From the NCBI GenBank assembly GCA_030512295.1, contig JAULSR010000001.1, positions 2,751,001 through 2,815,000 on the forward strand: a stretch of DNA of 64,000 nt. Direction: 5' to 3'. The position numbers were made by a program, and so were the translations under genes. Numbering within the stretch: position 1 is the stretch's first letter; every line of letters starts with the position of its first letter. Source of the DNA: Bombardia bombarda (Eukaryota > Ascomycota > Sordariomycetes > Sordariales > Lasiosphaeriaceae). Shown here piece after piece: positions 48,387-59,376 of the stretch. Below the pieces are notes generated by a model. The model ran no database searches. It was not told the origin of the DNA and saw only the letters and a list, made by a program, of their open reading frames with translations.

Positions 48387-51300
48387 ATGGCAGCCGTCAA
48401 TGGCTCCGATCCCACGCGGATCGCCATCCTGGGCAAAGAGGACATCGTCGTCGACTACAACATTTGGCTGAGCTTTGTGACTCACGACTTGCTCCAAAAC
48501 ATCAAGTCGTCCACCTACGTCCTCATCACCGACACAAACCTCTACCCCCTCTACGTCCCCCAGTTCCAGGCCGTCTTCGACAAGGCCAACACGATCGATG
48601 CCCGCCTCCTCACCTACGCCATCCCGCCCGGCGAGTACTCCAAGGGCCGCGAGACAAAGGCCGAGATCGAGGACTGGATGCTCTCCAAGCAATGCACCCG
48701 TGACACCGTAGTCATCGCCCTCGGCGGCGGCGTCATCGGCGATATGATCGGCTACGTGGCCGCCACCTTCATGCGCGGCGTCCGCTTTGTCCAGGTCCCC
48801 ACCACCCTGCTGTCCATGGTCGACTCGTCTATCGGCGGCAAGACGGCCATCGATGTCCCCATGGGCAAGAACCTGATCGGCGCCTTCTGGCAGCCCGAGC
48901 GCATCTACATCGACCTCAACTTCCTCAACACCCTCCCCGTCCGCGAGTTCATCAACGGCATGGCTGAGGTCATCAAGACGGCCGCCATCTGGGACGCCGA
49001 CGAGTTCACCGCTCTCGAGGAGAACGCCGCCGCCATCCTCGAAGCCATCAAGACAAAGAACGTGGAAGACCGCCTGGCGCCCATCCGCCACATACTGAAG
49101 CGCATCGTGCTGGGCTCCGCCCGGGTCAAGGCTGAGGTAGTCTCGGCAGATGAGCGGGAAGGCGGCCTTCGCAACCTGCTCAACTTTGGCCATTCGATTG
49201 GCCATGCCTACGAGGCCCTCCTGACCCCCCAGGTCCTCCACGGCGAGGCCGTCGCCATCGGCATGGTCAAGGAGGCAGAACTTGCCCGCTTCCTTGGCGT
49301 TCTCCGCCCCGGCGCTGTCGCTCGCCTCACAAAGTGCATCTCCAGCTATGGCCTGCCCACCTCGGTGCAGGACAAGCGCATTGTCAAGCTTACGGCGGGC
49401 AAAGAGTGCCCTGTCGATCTCCTGCTGCAGAAGATGGGCGTTGATAAGAAGAACGACGGCCGCAAGAAGAAGATTGTCTTGCTCTCCGCTATTGGCAAGA
49501 CCCATGAGCCCAAGGCTAGCGTTGTCGAGGACCGCGCCATTCGCATTGTCCTGTCGTCATGCATCCAAGTTACCCCTGGCGTCCCCAAGGGTCTCAGTGT
49601 CAGCGTTACACCCCCTGGATCCAAGAGCGTCTCCAATCGTGCCCTAGTGTTGGCCGCGATGGGAGAGGGAACGACCCGGATTCATGGACTGCTGCACTCT
49701 GATGATACTCAGTACATGCTGACTGCCATCGGTCAGCTCCAGGGAGCTTCTTTCTCCTGGGAGGAGGGTGAGGTGCTTGTCGTCAAGGGCAGGGGTGGCA
49801 AGCTGGTGGCCAGCTCGGCACCGCTCTATCTTGGTAACGCCGGTACGGCCTCTCGATTCCTCACGTCGGTTGTGGCTCTCTGCTCGCCCAACCCTGCCGA
49901 GAGTGTCAAGTCTACCGTCTTGACGGGTAATTCGAGAATGAAGGTTAGACCGATTGGCGCCTTGGTAGACGCCCTGCGATCCAATGGCGTTGCTGTCAAG
50001 TATCTCGAGAAGGAAAACAGTCTGCCAGTGGAGGTGGATGCTGCCGGCGGCCTTGCTGGCGGTGTGATGGAGCTTGCTGCTACCATCTCGTCGCAGTATG
50101 TCTCGTCTCTCCTGATGGCTGCCCCGTACGCCCGCCAGCCTGTCACTCTCAAGTTGGTTGGCGGAAAGCCGATTTCTCAACCCTACATTGACATGACCAT
50201 TGCTATGATGGCATCGTTTGGTGTCAAGGTGCAAAGATCGGCCGATGAGCCTAACACGTACCACATTCCCCAGGCTGTTTACAAGAACCCCGAGACTTAT
50301 GTTGTCGAGAGTGATGCCAGCTCGGCAACGTACCCGCTGTCCGTTGCGGCCATCACCGGCACAACCTGCACCATCCCAAATATCGGCTCTGCGTCGCTCC
50401 AGGGAGATGCTCGCTTTGCAGTTGAAGTCCTTCGCCCCATGGGCTGCACTGTGGTGCAGACTGAAAGCTCAACCACTGTCACCGGCCCTGCAGTTGGCAC
50501 ACTCAAGGCGATCCCGCACGTTGACATGGAGCCTATGACCGATGCTTTCCTTACGGCATCTGTACTCGCCGCTGTCGCATCGGGAACGACTACCATCACC
50601 GGCATTGCCAACCAGAGAGTCAAGGAATGCAACAGAATAAAGGCTATGAAAGACCAGCTCGCAAAGTTTGGTGTCGAGTGCTCTGAGCTTGAGGATGGTA
50701 TCGTAATCACAGGACGGCCGTACAAGGACCTGCTGGATGCCACTGATGGCGTCTACTGCTACGATGACCATCGCGTAGCCATGAGTTTCAGCGTCTTGTC
50801 TGTCGCTGCTCCCCGCCCCGTTTTGATACAGGAGCGTGAGTGTGTCGGCAAGACATGGCCCGGATGGTGGGACATTCTATCACAGAACTTCGGCGTGTAC
50901 CTTGAGGGAGCCGAGGAGCCAGCAGGAGCACATGTTAAGGAGAAGTCCCGATCCGCCGCAAGTCGGTCCATTTTCGTTATCGGCATGAGAGGTGCAGGTA
51001 AGACAACGGCCGGTCGATGGGCTGCGGAGATCCTGCAGCGATCGCTGATTGATCTTGACGACGAGCTCGAGAGGAGGGAGGGTGTGACAATTCCAGAGAT
51101 AATTCGCAGTGAGCGAGGCTGGGCCGGCTTTAGAAAGGCCGAGCTCGAACTCCTGGAAGACGTCATGAAGAACAAGTCCACTGGACATGTCTTCTCGTGC
51201 GGTGGCGGTATTGTTGAGTCAGAGACTGCTCGGAAGATGCTCATCGCGTATAACAAGGCCGGCGGCTGTGTGCTACTAGTTCACCGCGATACCGACCAAG

Positions 51301-53177
51301 TAGTTGAGTATCTCATGAGAGACAAGACTCGCCCCGCCTACTCTGAGGATATTCGCGGCGTCTACTACCGCCGCAAGCTGTGGTATGAGGAATGCAGCAA
51401 CTACGAGTACTACAGTCCCCATGAGGATGGCTCAAGCGTTCTTCAGGGGCCACCGGGAGACTTCAAACGATTCCTTTCTGTCATGTGCGGCAAGACCTCC
51501 CACTTGAGTGAGGTGAGGGCAAAGTCGCAGTCCTTCTTTGTCTCGTTGACCGTCGCCAATGTCTCCACGGCATTGGACACCATCTCCAAAGTCGTCGTGG
51601 GATCAGACGCTGTCGAGCTGCGCGTGGATTTGCTTGAGGATTTCGACCCCGAGTTCGTCGCTAAGCAAGTCGCACTCCTTCGGTCGGCTGCCAAGGTCCC
51701 GATTGTTTACACAGTACGCACAGTCAGCCAGGGGGGTAAATTCCCCGACGAGGACTATCAACTAGCTCTTCGGCTCTACCAGACTGGCCTCAGGGTCGGG
51801 GTTGAGTACCTCGACTTGGAGATGACCATGCCGGATGATGTCCTGCAGGCTGTGACCGAGTCGAAGGGATCTACTTATATCATCGCGTCTCACCATGACC
51901 CCCAGGCGAAGCTGTCATGGAAGAACGGAGGATGGGTTCCCTTCTACAACAAGGCTTTGCAGCATGGCGACGTCATCAAGCTTATTGGTGTAGCCCATGA
52001 TATGAGCGATAACTTTGCCCTTGCCAACTTTAAGACCCAGATGCAGGCCGCACACGACAAGCCCATGATTGCCTTGAATATGGGCACAGTAGGCAAGCTG
52101 AGCAGGGTTCTCAATGGCTTTATGACGCCCGTCTCTCACCCAGCACTGCCGACCAAGGCAGCGCCAGGACAGCTCTCGGCGGCTGAGATCCGACAAGGGC
52201 TGGCCCTGATTGGAGAACTTGAGCCGCGGTCGTTTTATCTGTTCGGAAAGCCCATCATGTCGTCACGCTCGCCCGCGCTGCACAACACTCTTTTCAAGCA
52301 GAATGGTCTGCCCCACCAGTATATGCTCTTTGAGACCGACAATGCCTCAGACGTACAAGACTTGATCTGCTCGGCACACTTTGGCGGAGCCTCTGTGACC
52401 ATTCCGCTCAAGTTGGACATCATGCCGCTGCTGGATGAGGTGTCTCAAGCTGCCAAGATCATCGGCGCGGTGAACACCATCATCCCCGTAAACGCACCGG
52501 GCCGTGATAAGCCAACCCTCCTCGGAGACAACACCGACTGGATGGGAATGGTGTCATCGCTCCTCTTGGCCGGCCTGGTCAGGCCGACACCGGCCTCTCC
52601 CGCCAGCGCCATGGTTGTAGGGTCTGGTGGAACTACGCGCGCCGCCATCTACGCTATGCACTCCCTGGGTTATGCGCCCATCTACGTCGTTGCTAGAAAT
52701 TCCGAGCGCGTCAAGGAGCTGGCTGAGTCGTTCCCGGCTGACTACGATATCCGTCAGTTCGAGACGCCACAGCACGTGTCGCAGATGTCGAGCCTGCTGC
52801 CTACCGTGGTTATCAGCAGCATTCCTGCCGACAAGCCCATTGACCAGGATATGCGCGAGGTGTTGGTGGCTGCGCTGCGGCATGCGGCGCTCCCGCAGGG
52901 AGAGGGCTCGCGCGTGCTCTTGGAAATGGCGTACACGCCGCGCCATACGCCGCTTATGCAGCTGGCTGAGGATGCGGGCTGGAAGACGATTCCTGGGCTG
53001 GAGGTGCTTACTGCTCAGGGGTGGTATCAGGTATGTTTTCTTTTTCTGGATGGCTTACTTGAGTGGCGTTGACATGATGCTAATGTTGTTGTGTGACTTT
53101 AGTTCCAATCTTGGACGGGAATCAAGCCGCTGTATGCTGATGCTAAGGCAGCTGTGATGGGCGAGGTTACTGACTAA
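48387..53177 (+). CDS. ARO1: pentafunctional AROM polypeptide (shikimate pathway)
   Basis: Cytosolic multienzyme catalysing five steps from DAHP to EPSP in the prechorismate pathway. Two exons: 48387-53030 and 53103-53177, giving 1572 aa, the usual length. Domains in order: 3-dehydroquinate synthase (1 to about 385; GGGVIGDM at 113-120); EPSP synthase (about 397-840; GNAGTASR from 483); shikimate kinase (about 860-1055; Walker A GMRGAGKT at 866-873); type I 3-dehydroquinase (about 1065-1285; catalytic His 1170 in SHHDP, Schiff-base Lys 1198 in VIKLIGV); shikimate dehydrogenase (about 1285-1572; SSRSPALHN from 1292, NTDW, NADP loop GSGGTTRAA from 1412). All motifs are intact. It is divergent from rvt. 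An exact TGACTCA (48478-48484) lies within codons 31-33. Stop and last exon agree with the family (QSWTGI, then a short tail). Confidence 0.98.
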
Positions 53178-54147
53178 GTGAAATAAGAGGGCTGGGTATT
53201 CCTAGTTGACTTGGGCCTTGGTTAGTGAAGGGGTGAAGGGTGAGTAGGGAGGAAGGAAGGAAACTTCAACAGTGGAGGGGAGAAGTACGCGAAGAACAAA
53301 ATGGTGAGGAGTTGGGTGTGGAAGAGAGAGTGTGGGTGGGTTAGATGACTGATTAATAGGTATGTTAGGCACCTCGAGTCAGGGTGTGTGTGGATGGTTA
53401 TGGCATTAAAAAGGTGGGAGCGAGTGCGGTCGAGATTTGAGCCTGAGAAATGTTATTCAAGTGCATTATTATTATTTATCTTGAGCATTGTTCGGCTGCT
53501 GTTGCTGTTGCTCCTTTTACTGATGTTTGCGAATCGCGTTGATGGTGGTGATGAGAGTTTGTCCAAAAGACTTATAACTATGGATTTGTCTGAATGGTGT
53601 CTCAGTAGATCCATGAAACGTTCAGTTGCTGTGGATGCATTATGAATAAATGCTATTCTAGTTGATGTCAACTGGGTTTTGGTTAGTGAGAGCAACCCTG
53701 TTGTGATTGTCTGTTTATATTTTACAGTTGGTGAATTGCTCTTTTATGAAGTCCTTAGGTGGCCGGTTATGTTTTGTTCCAGGATGAAGTTCTTTTTTTT
53801 ATCTTAGAAATATAACTCTTTCTATCCTTTTATTTCCATTCTTTATTTCACTTTTTACTGGTTCCATTCAGCTTTGATCATGTTTGCATACAGTTCGTAT
53901 CGAGTTCAGGTTTAAGCATGATTGCATTTTGCTTTTAGCTGGCTTGCGCATATGTTCTTAAATAAAAAGCTGCTCTATAATTACATGTAACGGCGGAGGA
54001 GGGTATTGGTACTGGACACGCCTTGTTAGTGAACAAACACCGCCAACGACGATCCTTGACCAAGCAAAATAAAACCAACGCAGGCAAAAAAAAGAACAAC
54101 CCATTCTGATAAGATGTATCAGCAAAAAGAATACCTCGCGCTGTGAT
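53178..54147. other. intergenic region ARO1 to tRNA-Asp
   Basis: 3' flank of ARO1; T-rich. No gene is recognised. Confidence 0.5.
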
Positions 54148-54236
54148 CTCTCCCGCCGGGAATTGAACCCGGGTCCCGAGCGATGCCGGACTTGACAGGT
54201 GACAAGCTCATATACTGACCACTATACTACGGAAGA
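54148..54236 (-). tRNA. tRNA-Asp(GUC): tRNA-Asp (anticodon GUC) with 17-nt intron
   Basis: On the minus strand the cloverleaf folds completely: acceptor stem TCTTCCG/CGGGAGA with one G-U pair, D arm GTAT...ATAT, anticodon stem TGAGC/GCTCG around loop TTGTCAC, and T arm CCGGG-TTCAATT-CCCGG. The B box is GGTTCAATTCC. Between positions 37 and 38 lies a 17-nt insertion (CCTGTCAAGTCCGGCAT), the canonical place for tRNA introns. Anticodon GTC gives aspartate. Discriminator base G fits Asp. CCA is not encoded, as in eukaryotes. The D stem is weak (A-U pairs and one G-U). Confidence 0.93.
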
Positions 54237-57014
54237 AGTGTGGATGTGAACATCCACCGTAGAATGTGCTTGGCTGATGGATTCTCGTCATACAATATGG
54301 GATTATGAGCTTCGGTGATTGTGGAAACTTTTTTTAAAAAAAAAAAAAAAAACTCTATTGTATGTTGTGGGTTCGTGGTGGTGGTCAGGGATGTACGTGG
54401 GAGAACCACCGATGGATACTACAGATGGGGCCCGAGAGCTCGAACAGTTACCCGGACAGTCGGAGGAAATAAGATTAAAGAGAAGAATCATAATACATGC
54501 ATGTATGCGTGCGCATATAAAGAACAGACCTAACTTAACCTTATCTTATTTCTACTGAGGTTGTTGGTATCCCTCCCCTTGGCTCGGCATGTACATCACC
54601 ATTTAGTCCGTGGCTCTTATTTTAACAACCGTCGATTGAACGGTCTTGACCTCAACTGCTGTTGAAATACTCAACATCCATCAGAGCCTGCCATGATAGC
54701 AGTCTCGCTCAACAAGACAGCTAAACATAGAAGCAATGTCAGTCACATATTTAACAGTATTTAACGACCATTGAATTGAGAGCACCTATATATCTATGTA
54801 GCAGTAACTTCTTATACTTGTCTGTATATATAGCGGCGGGCAATTGATTCCGTGTCTTAATGGCCGCTCTCATGGAAACACTCAAGATCGGATCAACTGA
54901 TCATTACTTGTCTCCCAGCCAACAAGCAGGATCATCCGATGAAACCACGAACACCATGGCACTCATCTAATCGAGTATAATTACCACAAACACAAGACGT
55001 TTGCACCAGATTTCATCACATACATCACATATAGCAAGCAAGTGGTAGTAAGGGGTATTTGCTTTGTCTCTTTTTCTATCTACCACACCCACCACCTCCC
55101 CAACCCATATCATATCATACCACATCCCCATATCCGCACACAATGCTTGCATCGCTCGCTCTGTCGCCGGGCCTGCCAACATGCATGCAACAATTGTAGT
55201 TGTATGATACAGAAAAAAGAAGAAATAAACAACACACGATTGCATCATCATTATACAAAAATTTTAGCTGTGCTGTCCCATTTTACCTCAGCCCGCTCCA
55301 GTAAACCCTGGAAAAATGCACAACGCGCCCACGCACCAGTCTATAGTTTGATTCTAGTCTTTCCAAAAAGAAAAAAGAAAAAAGAAACACCGTCATACCC
55401 CACAACCCAAGAAAGCGCAATTTTTATGTGGTGTGTTTTACAAACCGCCCCCAATGAAACCAAAGAAAGAAAAACCCGCATACAAAGATTCATGATTTTG
55501 TGTGAGTGTCTTGTGCGTGGAGGGGTCCGGCCCGGGTCGTCATCATTGATCGTCATTCGAAAGAAACAAAAAAGCAAAAACGAGATATGGGCTGGCTACA
55601 CACGCTATGCCAAGTTTGACCCAACCAAACAGAAATAGAACTAACGTCCTCGCGGACAGCAACGAGATTGAAAAAAGCAAAAAGGATCAAAACCCCTAAC
55701 TGCCACAAAATGTCTATAGGTGGGATATCATGCGTCGTTGTACAGAAAGGGAAAAGAGACACATTCATCCATGCAAGACTAATGCAAGCAATCGCGTGTT
55801 GTTGCAGTAGTGATACCACAAAAAAACACCACGTAAACTTTTCAACGATCTTCTTGATCCATAGTAGTACATTAGGTACAGAAAATGACAACGTACGGAG
55901 AAAGAAGAAACCATAACCAATCAAGAATGTACATGGAAGAAGAGAAGGAGCGGGAAAAATGACGAAGAGTGGTGGTGTGTGTTGTCAAAGAAAGACAGGA
56001 AGCCGTTGCCGATCGCCCAGTTGGGAAAGAAAGGCGGGGGGTCTCGAGGTCTGACGAGCGACGACGATGATGCGTGCTCTCGTTGGAGGTGTGTCCAAAT
56101 CCGATGCACGCAAGAGCCATCGCGCGAGCCCAATCGCCAATAGAAGTTTTTTTTTGGCTGATATGGGCCATGACGTCACCGGCAGTTTATTTTGGTGAAA
56201 TGCCAAGACTGAGCCAAGCCCAAAATGCAACATGCTCGATTCGGGGGTGCAGGGCAGACGGGCTGGGGAACTGTCTCGAAAAAAGCGTGGAATGATGCAG
56301 TGCTGCGGCCCTCACTACAGAAAAAAGCGATGATGAGCTTGCAAGCACAGCACCGAGGAGGGCCCCAGAAAACGAGCGCCCATGCTAGACCCTGCAGGGA
56401 CAGCTTCCCGCGCCGCGAGCGCCATGACGGACCCTGAATTTTGGAGGGTCGTGACATGGGTCACCTCAGCCAATGACAGGCCACAATTGGGCCAATGATG
56501 ATGCTGTTGGACCCCTCATGTCCCAAAAAGCCAAGCCCAGGTTGCAACCACCGACGTCATTGCGACGCACCGTCATTGCACCCAAACGGTGCCACGACTC
56601 TGGCGTCTGTCTTCTGGGGACCACATACCACCGCCCACACACCAACTTCGATAGGGCCTGCCAAAGAGGGGGGGAAATGAGTGTGCATCAATTGAATGCC
56701 CAAAGGGATGGATCGGCAGTGCAGTCCCTTTATCATCGTATCGAGTGTCGAACTGAAGCTGCGTGCTGATCTGATCGGCAACCAGTGCTGGAGTGCAACC
56801 AGTGCTAGAGTGAAAGGGAAAAGTCGATGATGCTGTTATCGACAGACATCCCCGCCCCAACCCCTGCACGTCTGCACACTAGTAAAGTCGGACCACTTAT
56901 CGACAGGACAAATGGTGTCACCCTATCCGTGGTTCGACTCTTGGGGTCCTAGATTCCCACAATCTTGGGCTTGTCATTTGATTTCGTCTAAACTGCGAAT
57001 GAGACGCCATGACC
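54237..57014. other. 2.8-kb intergenic region, tRNA-Asp to zinc-finger gene
   Basis: No gene is recognised. It includes an A-run (about 54336-54351) on the 5' side of the tRNA and the 3' flank of the zinc-finger gene. Frames up to 198 aa (55042-55638 plus) are Lys/Thr-rich with no domain. Confidence 0.45.
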
Positions 57015-59174
57015 TCATCCGCTCTGACCTCCACGCCTGCGCTGCTTGCCGTGGAATTCAACGTCGGGGTGGCACACGCGATAGTGTCGGGTGAGAGCAT
57101 CTGCTCTGCTGAACGTCTTCTCATCCGTGCAGAGATCGCACCGCACCTTTTGCTTGCGAGCGTTGTGAATGGTATCTTCGTGTCGCGTAAGATCGTAGGG
57201 TCGAGAGAAGATGGTGTTGCAAGGCTTGCCCGTGCTGGGGTTGGTGCGGTCGCAACGGTGCGGGCCAGCTTGGCTGTTCAGTAACGTAGTTGTCATGCCC
57301 GAGACAACACCAACACTCTCTGACCGATGAGGACCGATGAGGCTATGAGCTTGCCTATGTCCCTCTCTCTTGTGCTTCTGCAAAAGCGCCGGCGTTTCAA
57401 ATCGAAGTGTGCAGCCGTGATATGTGCACGTGTATGTGCCACCATCTGCGCTGGTAACCGCAGGCCTCTGGGGGCTGTTGCTGTGGGCAGACTCGGTAGT
57501 GGCAATTTCTGCCGGGCTCATTCTCGAAGGTGCCAGAGATTCATTGCTAAGCGATGGCACACTACTTTGCTGTCTTGGTTGAGCAATGAACGGATACTGT
57601 TGAGGTATCTGGATATTCGTTGGCAGCTGAGATGCAAAGTAGTTCTGGAGCGCTGTAGTATCCATAGGAATCTCGTTGAACGTCTGTTGGTTTTGCGATA
57701 TGTTTTTGCTCACAGAATCCGAGTTGAATCTATTCGAGTTTTGCTGAGGGAACAACGGAAAGTCTGGTTCCCCGTCGTTCTCTTGGAAATCCAGCAGCGC
57801 ATCCTTTGGCGATATCGTCTGCGGGGTGGAAGTGTCGGCGGTGCGCGACATTTGTTGCTGTAGGGCGTCTTGCGCTGCCTTGTTTTGCTCCCGTATTTGC
57901 TGTGCAGTAGAGAAGCGCATCTGAGGCGATGACATGGTTGATGAAAAATCGTGCATCGACACAGGCGCAAGCGGCGAACCGTTGCGGAACGGCGAGCGAC
58001 CTCTCGATATTGTTGCGACAGGCGACTGTGCGACACTCAGGAGCTGCTGGGAATTATGAGAGTTCGCAGCCTGGAGTCTTTGGTTGAAGAGCTCGTTGTT
58101 GCCAGGAGACCTTGGAGCTTGGCTTGCAACCGAAGAAGTGATGTTGAAACTGGGGCTATAAAGTTCATCACTGTAGATGTCGGTCATGGTCCTGTCGAGT
58201 TTTGGGACAGTGTTGATTGCTGTACCATCAAACAGGGGTAAGTTTTCGTCATCTAAAGGGTGACCAAGAAGCTCTTCAATCTCACCGTTACTTCGCCTCC
58301 TGCTGTCGTCCTCCAGCTCGCCTGATGGCGTAGCTGGTGAGTCACTCGTAATCGAACTCGCCACTGACATTGGGCGTGATCTGCTGGATCCAATGAAGGG
58401 CTCTGGGGGTTGCAGCAGACCTCGTTCGTTTTTGCGCTTCGGTGTCGCCGCGTTGTGCGGGTATGTCGTGATTGCAGTGTTGTCGGTAGGCCCATAGGTC
58501 GAGTAGTTTGCGTAGAACGTGTCGTGGGGTTGCACCGAAGGCAACGACTTTGTCGCTAGCTGATAGTTGAAGTCGTCGGCGTTAGGCAGGCCGTGGTAAC
58601 CATCACCAAGCGAGTCGGTCACAGCAATATGCGGGTTCGATGTGCTGTGCGAGTACGGCGATGCCGGACCCGTGGTAGAACCTAGCGAAGACAAAGAAGA
58701 CTCTCGGTGATGATGCGAGATACGACCGGTCGACCTGGGCGTCAGTTGCCCACTTGGCGCCCACGCATCCGTTTGCATCGGATCTGCGTCGGGAAACAGC
58801 GGGGTGTTGGAGTCGCCGAGTCCCGTTTGGTTGCTTTGTGAGAAGTCGAACAAAGAACCCTGAGTCAACCGCGGGACCGCTATAGTTGGTATGCTATCAA
58901 ACGTAGACAAAGGCGCGGCCTGGATACCCGAATATTGCGAAAGCAGCGACTGCGTTGATATGGGCGACGAAGACAAGCTGGGGCAGTTGCGGTCGGCGTC
59001 GAAATCCAAGTCGATGTTGTTGCTGTGGTCGGCGTGGAACGACGTCGCTGCCTGTTGGGCAGTGTCGTAGTCGTAGTATGGCAGCTGGTTCGGGGAGTTA
59101 TAGAGAGGCGACAGTTGCTGGTGTTGATGGCGGGGTTGGATAGTTGAGTTTGGTCTGGTTTGTTTCAGTAACAT
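57015..59174 (-). CDS. C2H2 zinc-finger transcription factor, Rpn4-like
   Basis: Predicted nuclear DNA-binding regulator of 719 aa, single coding exon. Residues 1-575 are Ser/Gln/Pro/Asn-rich and disordered with short acidic patches (activation-domain-like). Three fingers follow at the C-terminus: a classical one (C583, C588, H601, H606), an unusual one with a longer Cys-Cys spacing (C641, C652, H665, H670; NPSTGKPCNTIFSRPYDLTRH), and a third (C679, C682, H697, H702; KTFSRADALTRH). The last two resemble the finger pair of yeast and Candida Rpn4, the activator of proteasome genes; that assignment is from family memory and is not proven. The ATG at 59174 is chosen because upstream codons in frame begin with TTG. 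A probable 5' UTR intron (59183-59277, GTACGT...CTAAC...CAG) lies just before it. Confidence 0.85.
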   Translation of the reverse strand: MLLKQTRPNSTIQPRHQHQQLSPLYNSPNQLPYYDYDTAQQAATSFHADHSNNIDLDFDADRNCPSLSSSPISTQSLLSQYSGIQAAPLSTFDSIPTIAVPRLTQGSLFDFSQSNQTGLGDSNTPLFPDADPMQTDAWAPSGQLTPRSTGRISHHHRESSLSSLGSTTGPASPYSHSTSNPHIAVTDSLGDGYHGLPNADDFNYQLATKSLPSVQPHDTFYANYSTYGPTDNTAITTYPHNAATPKRKNERGLLQPPEPFIGSSRSRPMSVASSITSDSPATPSGELEDDSRRRSNGEIEELLGHPLDDENLPLFDGTAINTVPKLDRTMTDIYSDELYSPSFNITSSVASQAPRSPGNNELFNQRLQAANSHNSQQLLSVAQSPVATISRGRSPFRNGSPLAPVSMHDFSSTMSSPQMRFSTAQQIREQNKAAQDALQQQMSRTADTSTPQTISPKDALLDFQENDGEPDFPLFPQQNSNRFNSDSVSKNISQNQQTFNEIPMDTTALQNYFASQLPTNIQIPQQYPFIAQPRQQSSVPSLSNESLAPSRMSPAEIATTESAHSNSPQRPAVTSADGGTYTCTYHGCTLRFETPALLQKHKREGHRQAHSLIGPHRSESVGVVSGMTTTLLNSQAGPHRCDRTNPSTGKPCNTIFSRPYDLTRHEDTIHNARKQKVRCDLCTDEKTFSRADALTRHYRVCHPDVEFHGKQRRRGGQSG

Positions 59175-59182
59175 GATCGCGA

Positions 59183-59277
59183 CTGGGGTTGTTAGATGTA
59201 AGATCGAGTGTGGCAAAATAATCCAGAAGGATGGCAGAAAAGAGCAAGATGATTCTTATAAGATGAGAGGGACGTAC
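59183..59277 (-). other. probable 5' UTR intron of the zinc-finger gene
   Basis: GTACGT donor (59277-59272), CTAAC branch and CCAG acceptor (59183-59185) nine bases before the start codon. Splicing here does not extend the main frame, so the intron is placed in the leader. Confidence 0.55.
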
Positions 59278-59376
59278 GTGACTAATAGATGGGTGTGGGG
59301 TGATAGCGTAGGATGCTTTGGAAAAGGAATGATGTAAGAGCTCTTTGGCGGCTTGTATAGGTGGAGGGCTGTACAT
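59278..59376 (-). promoter_or_regulatory. upstream ORF that would overlap the main start
   Basis: An ATG at 59376 opens 33 codons (begins MYSPPPIQAAK) up to the donor. After splicing it reads six more codons and stops at a TGA past the main ATG, so the uORF overlaps the start of the coding frame by a few bases. It depends on the transcript starting upstream of 59376. Confidence 0.35.

Noticed and set aside
48330..49505. 391-aa frame antisense to the DHQ synthase part of ARO1
   Set aside because: Shadow frame; the sense strand has all AROM active-site motifs.
59175..59216. 14-codon extension of the zinc-finger gene
   Set aside because: It would start at TTG and run through a probable intron acceptor; the ATG at 59174 is preferred.
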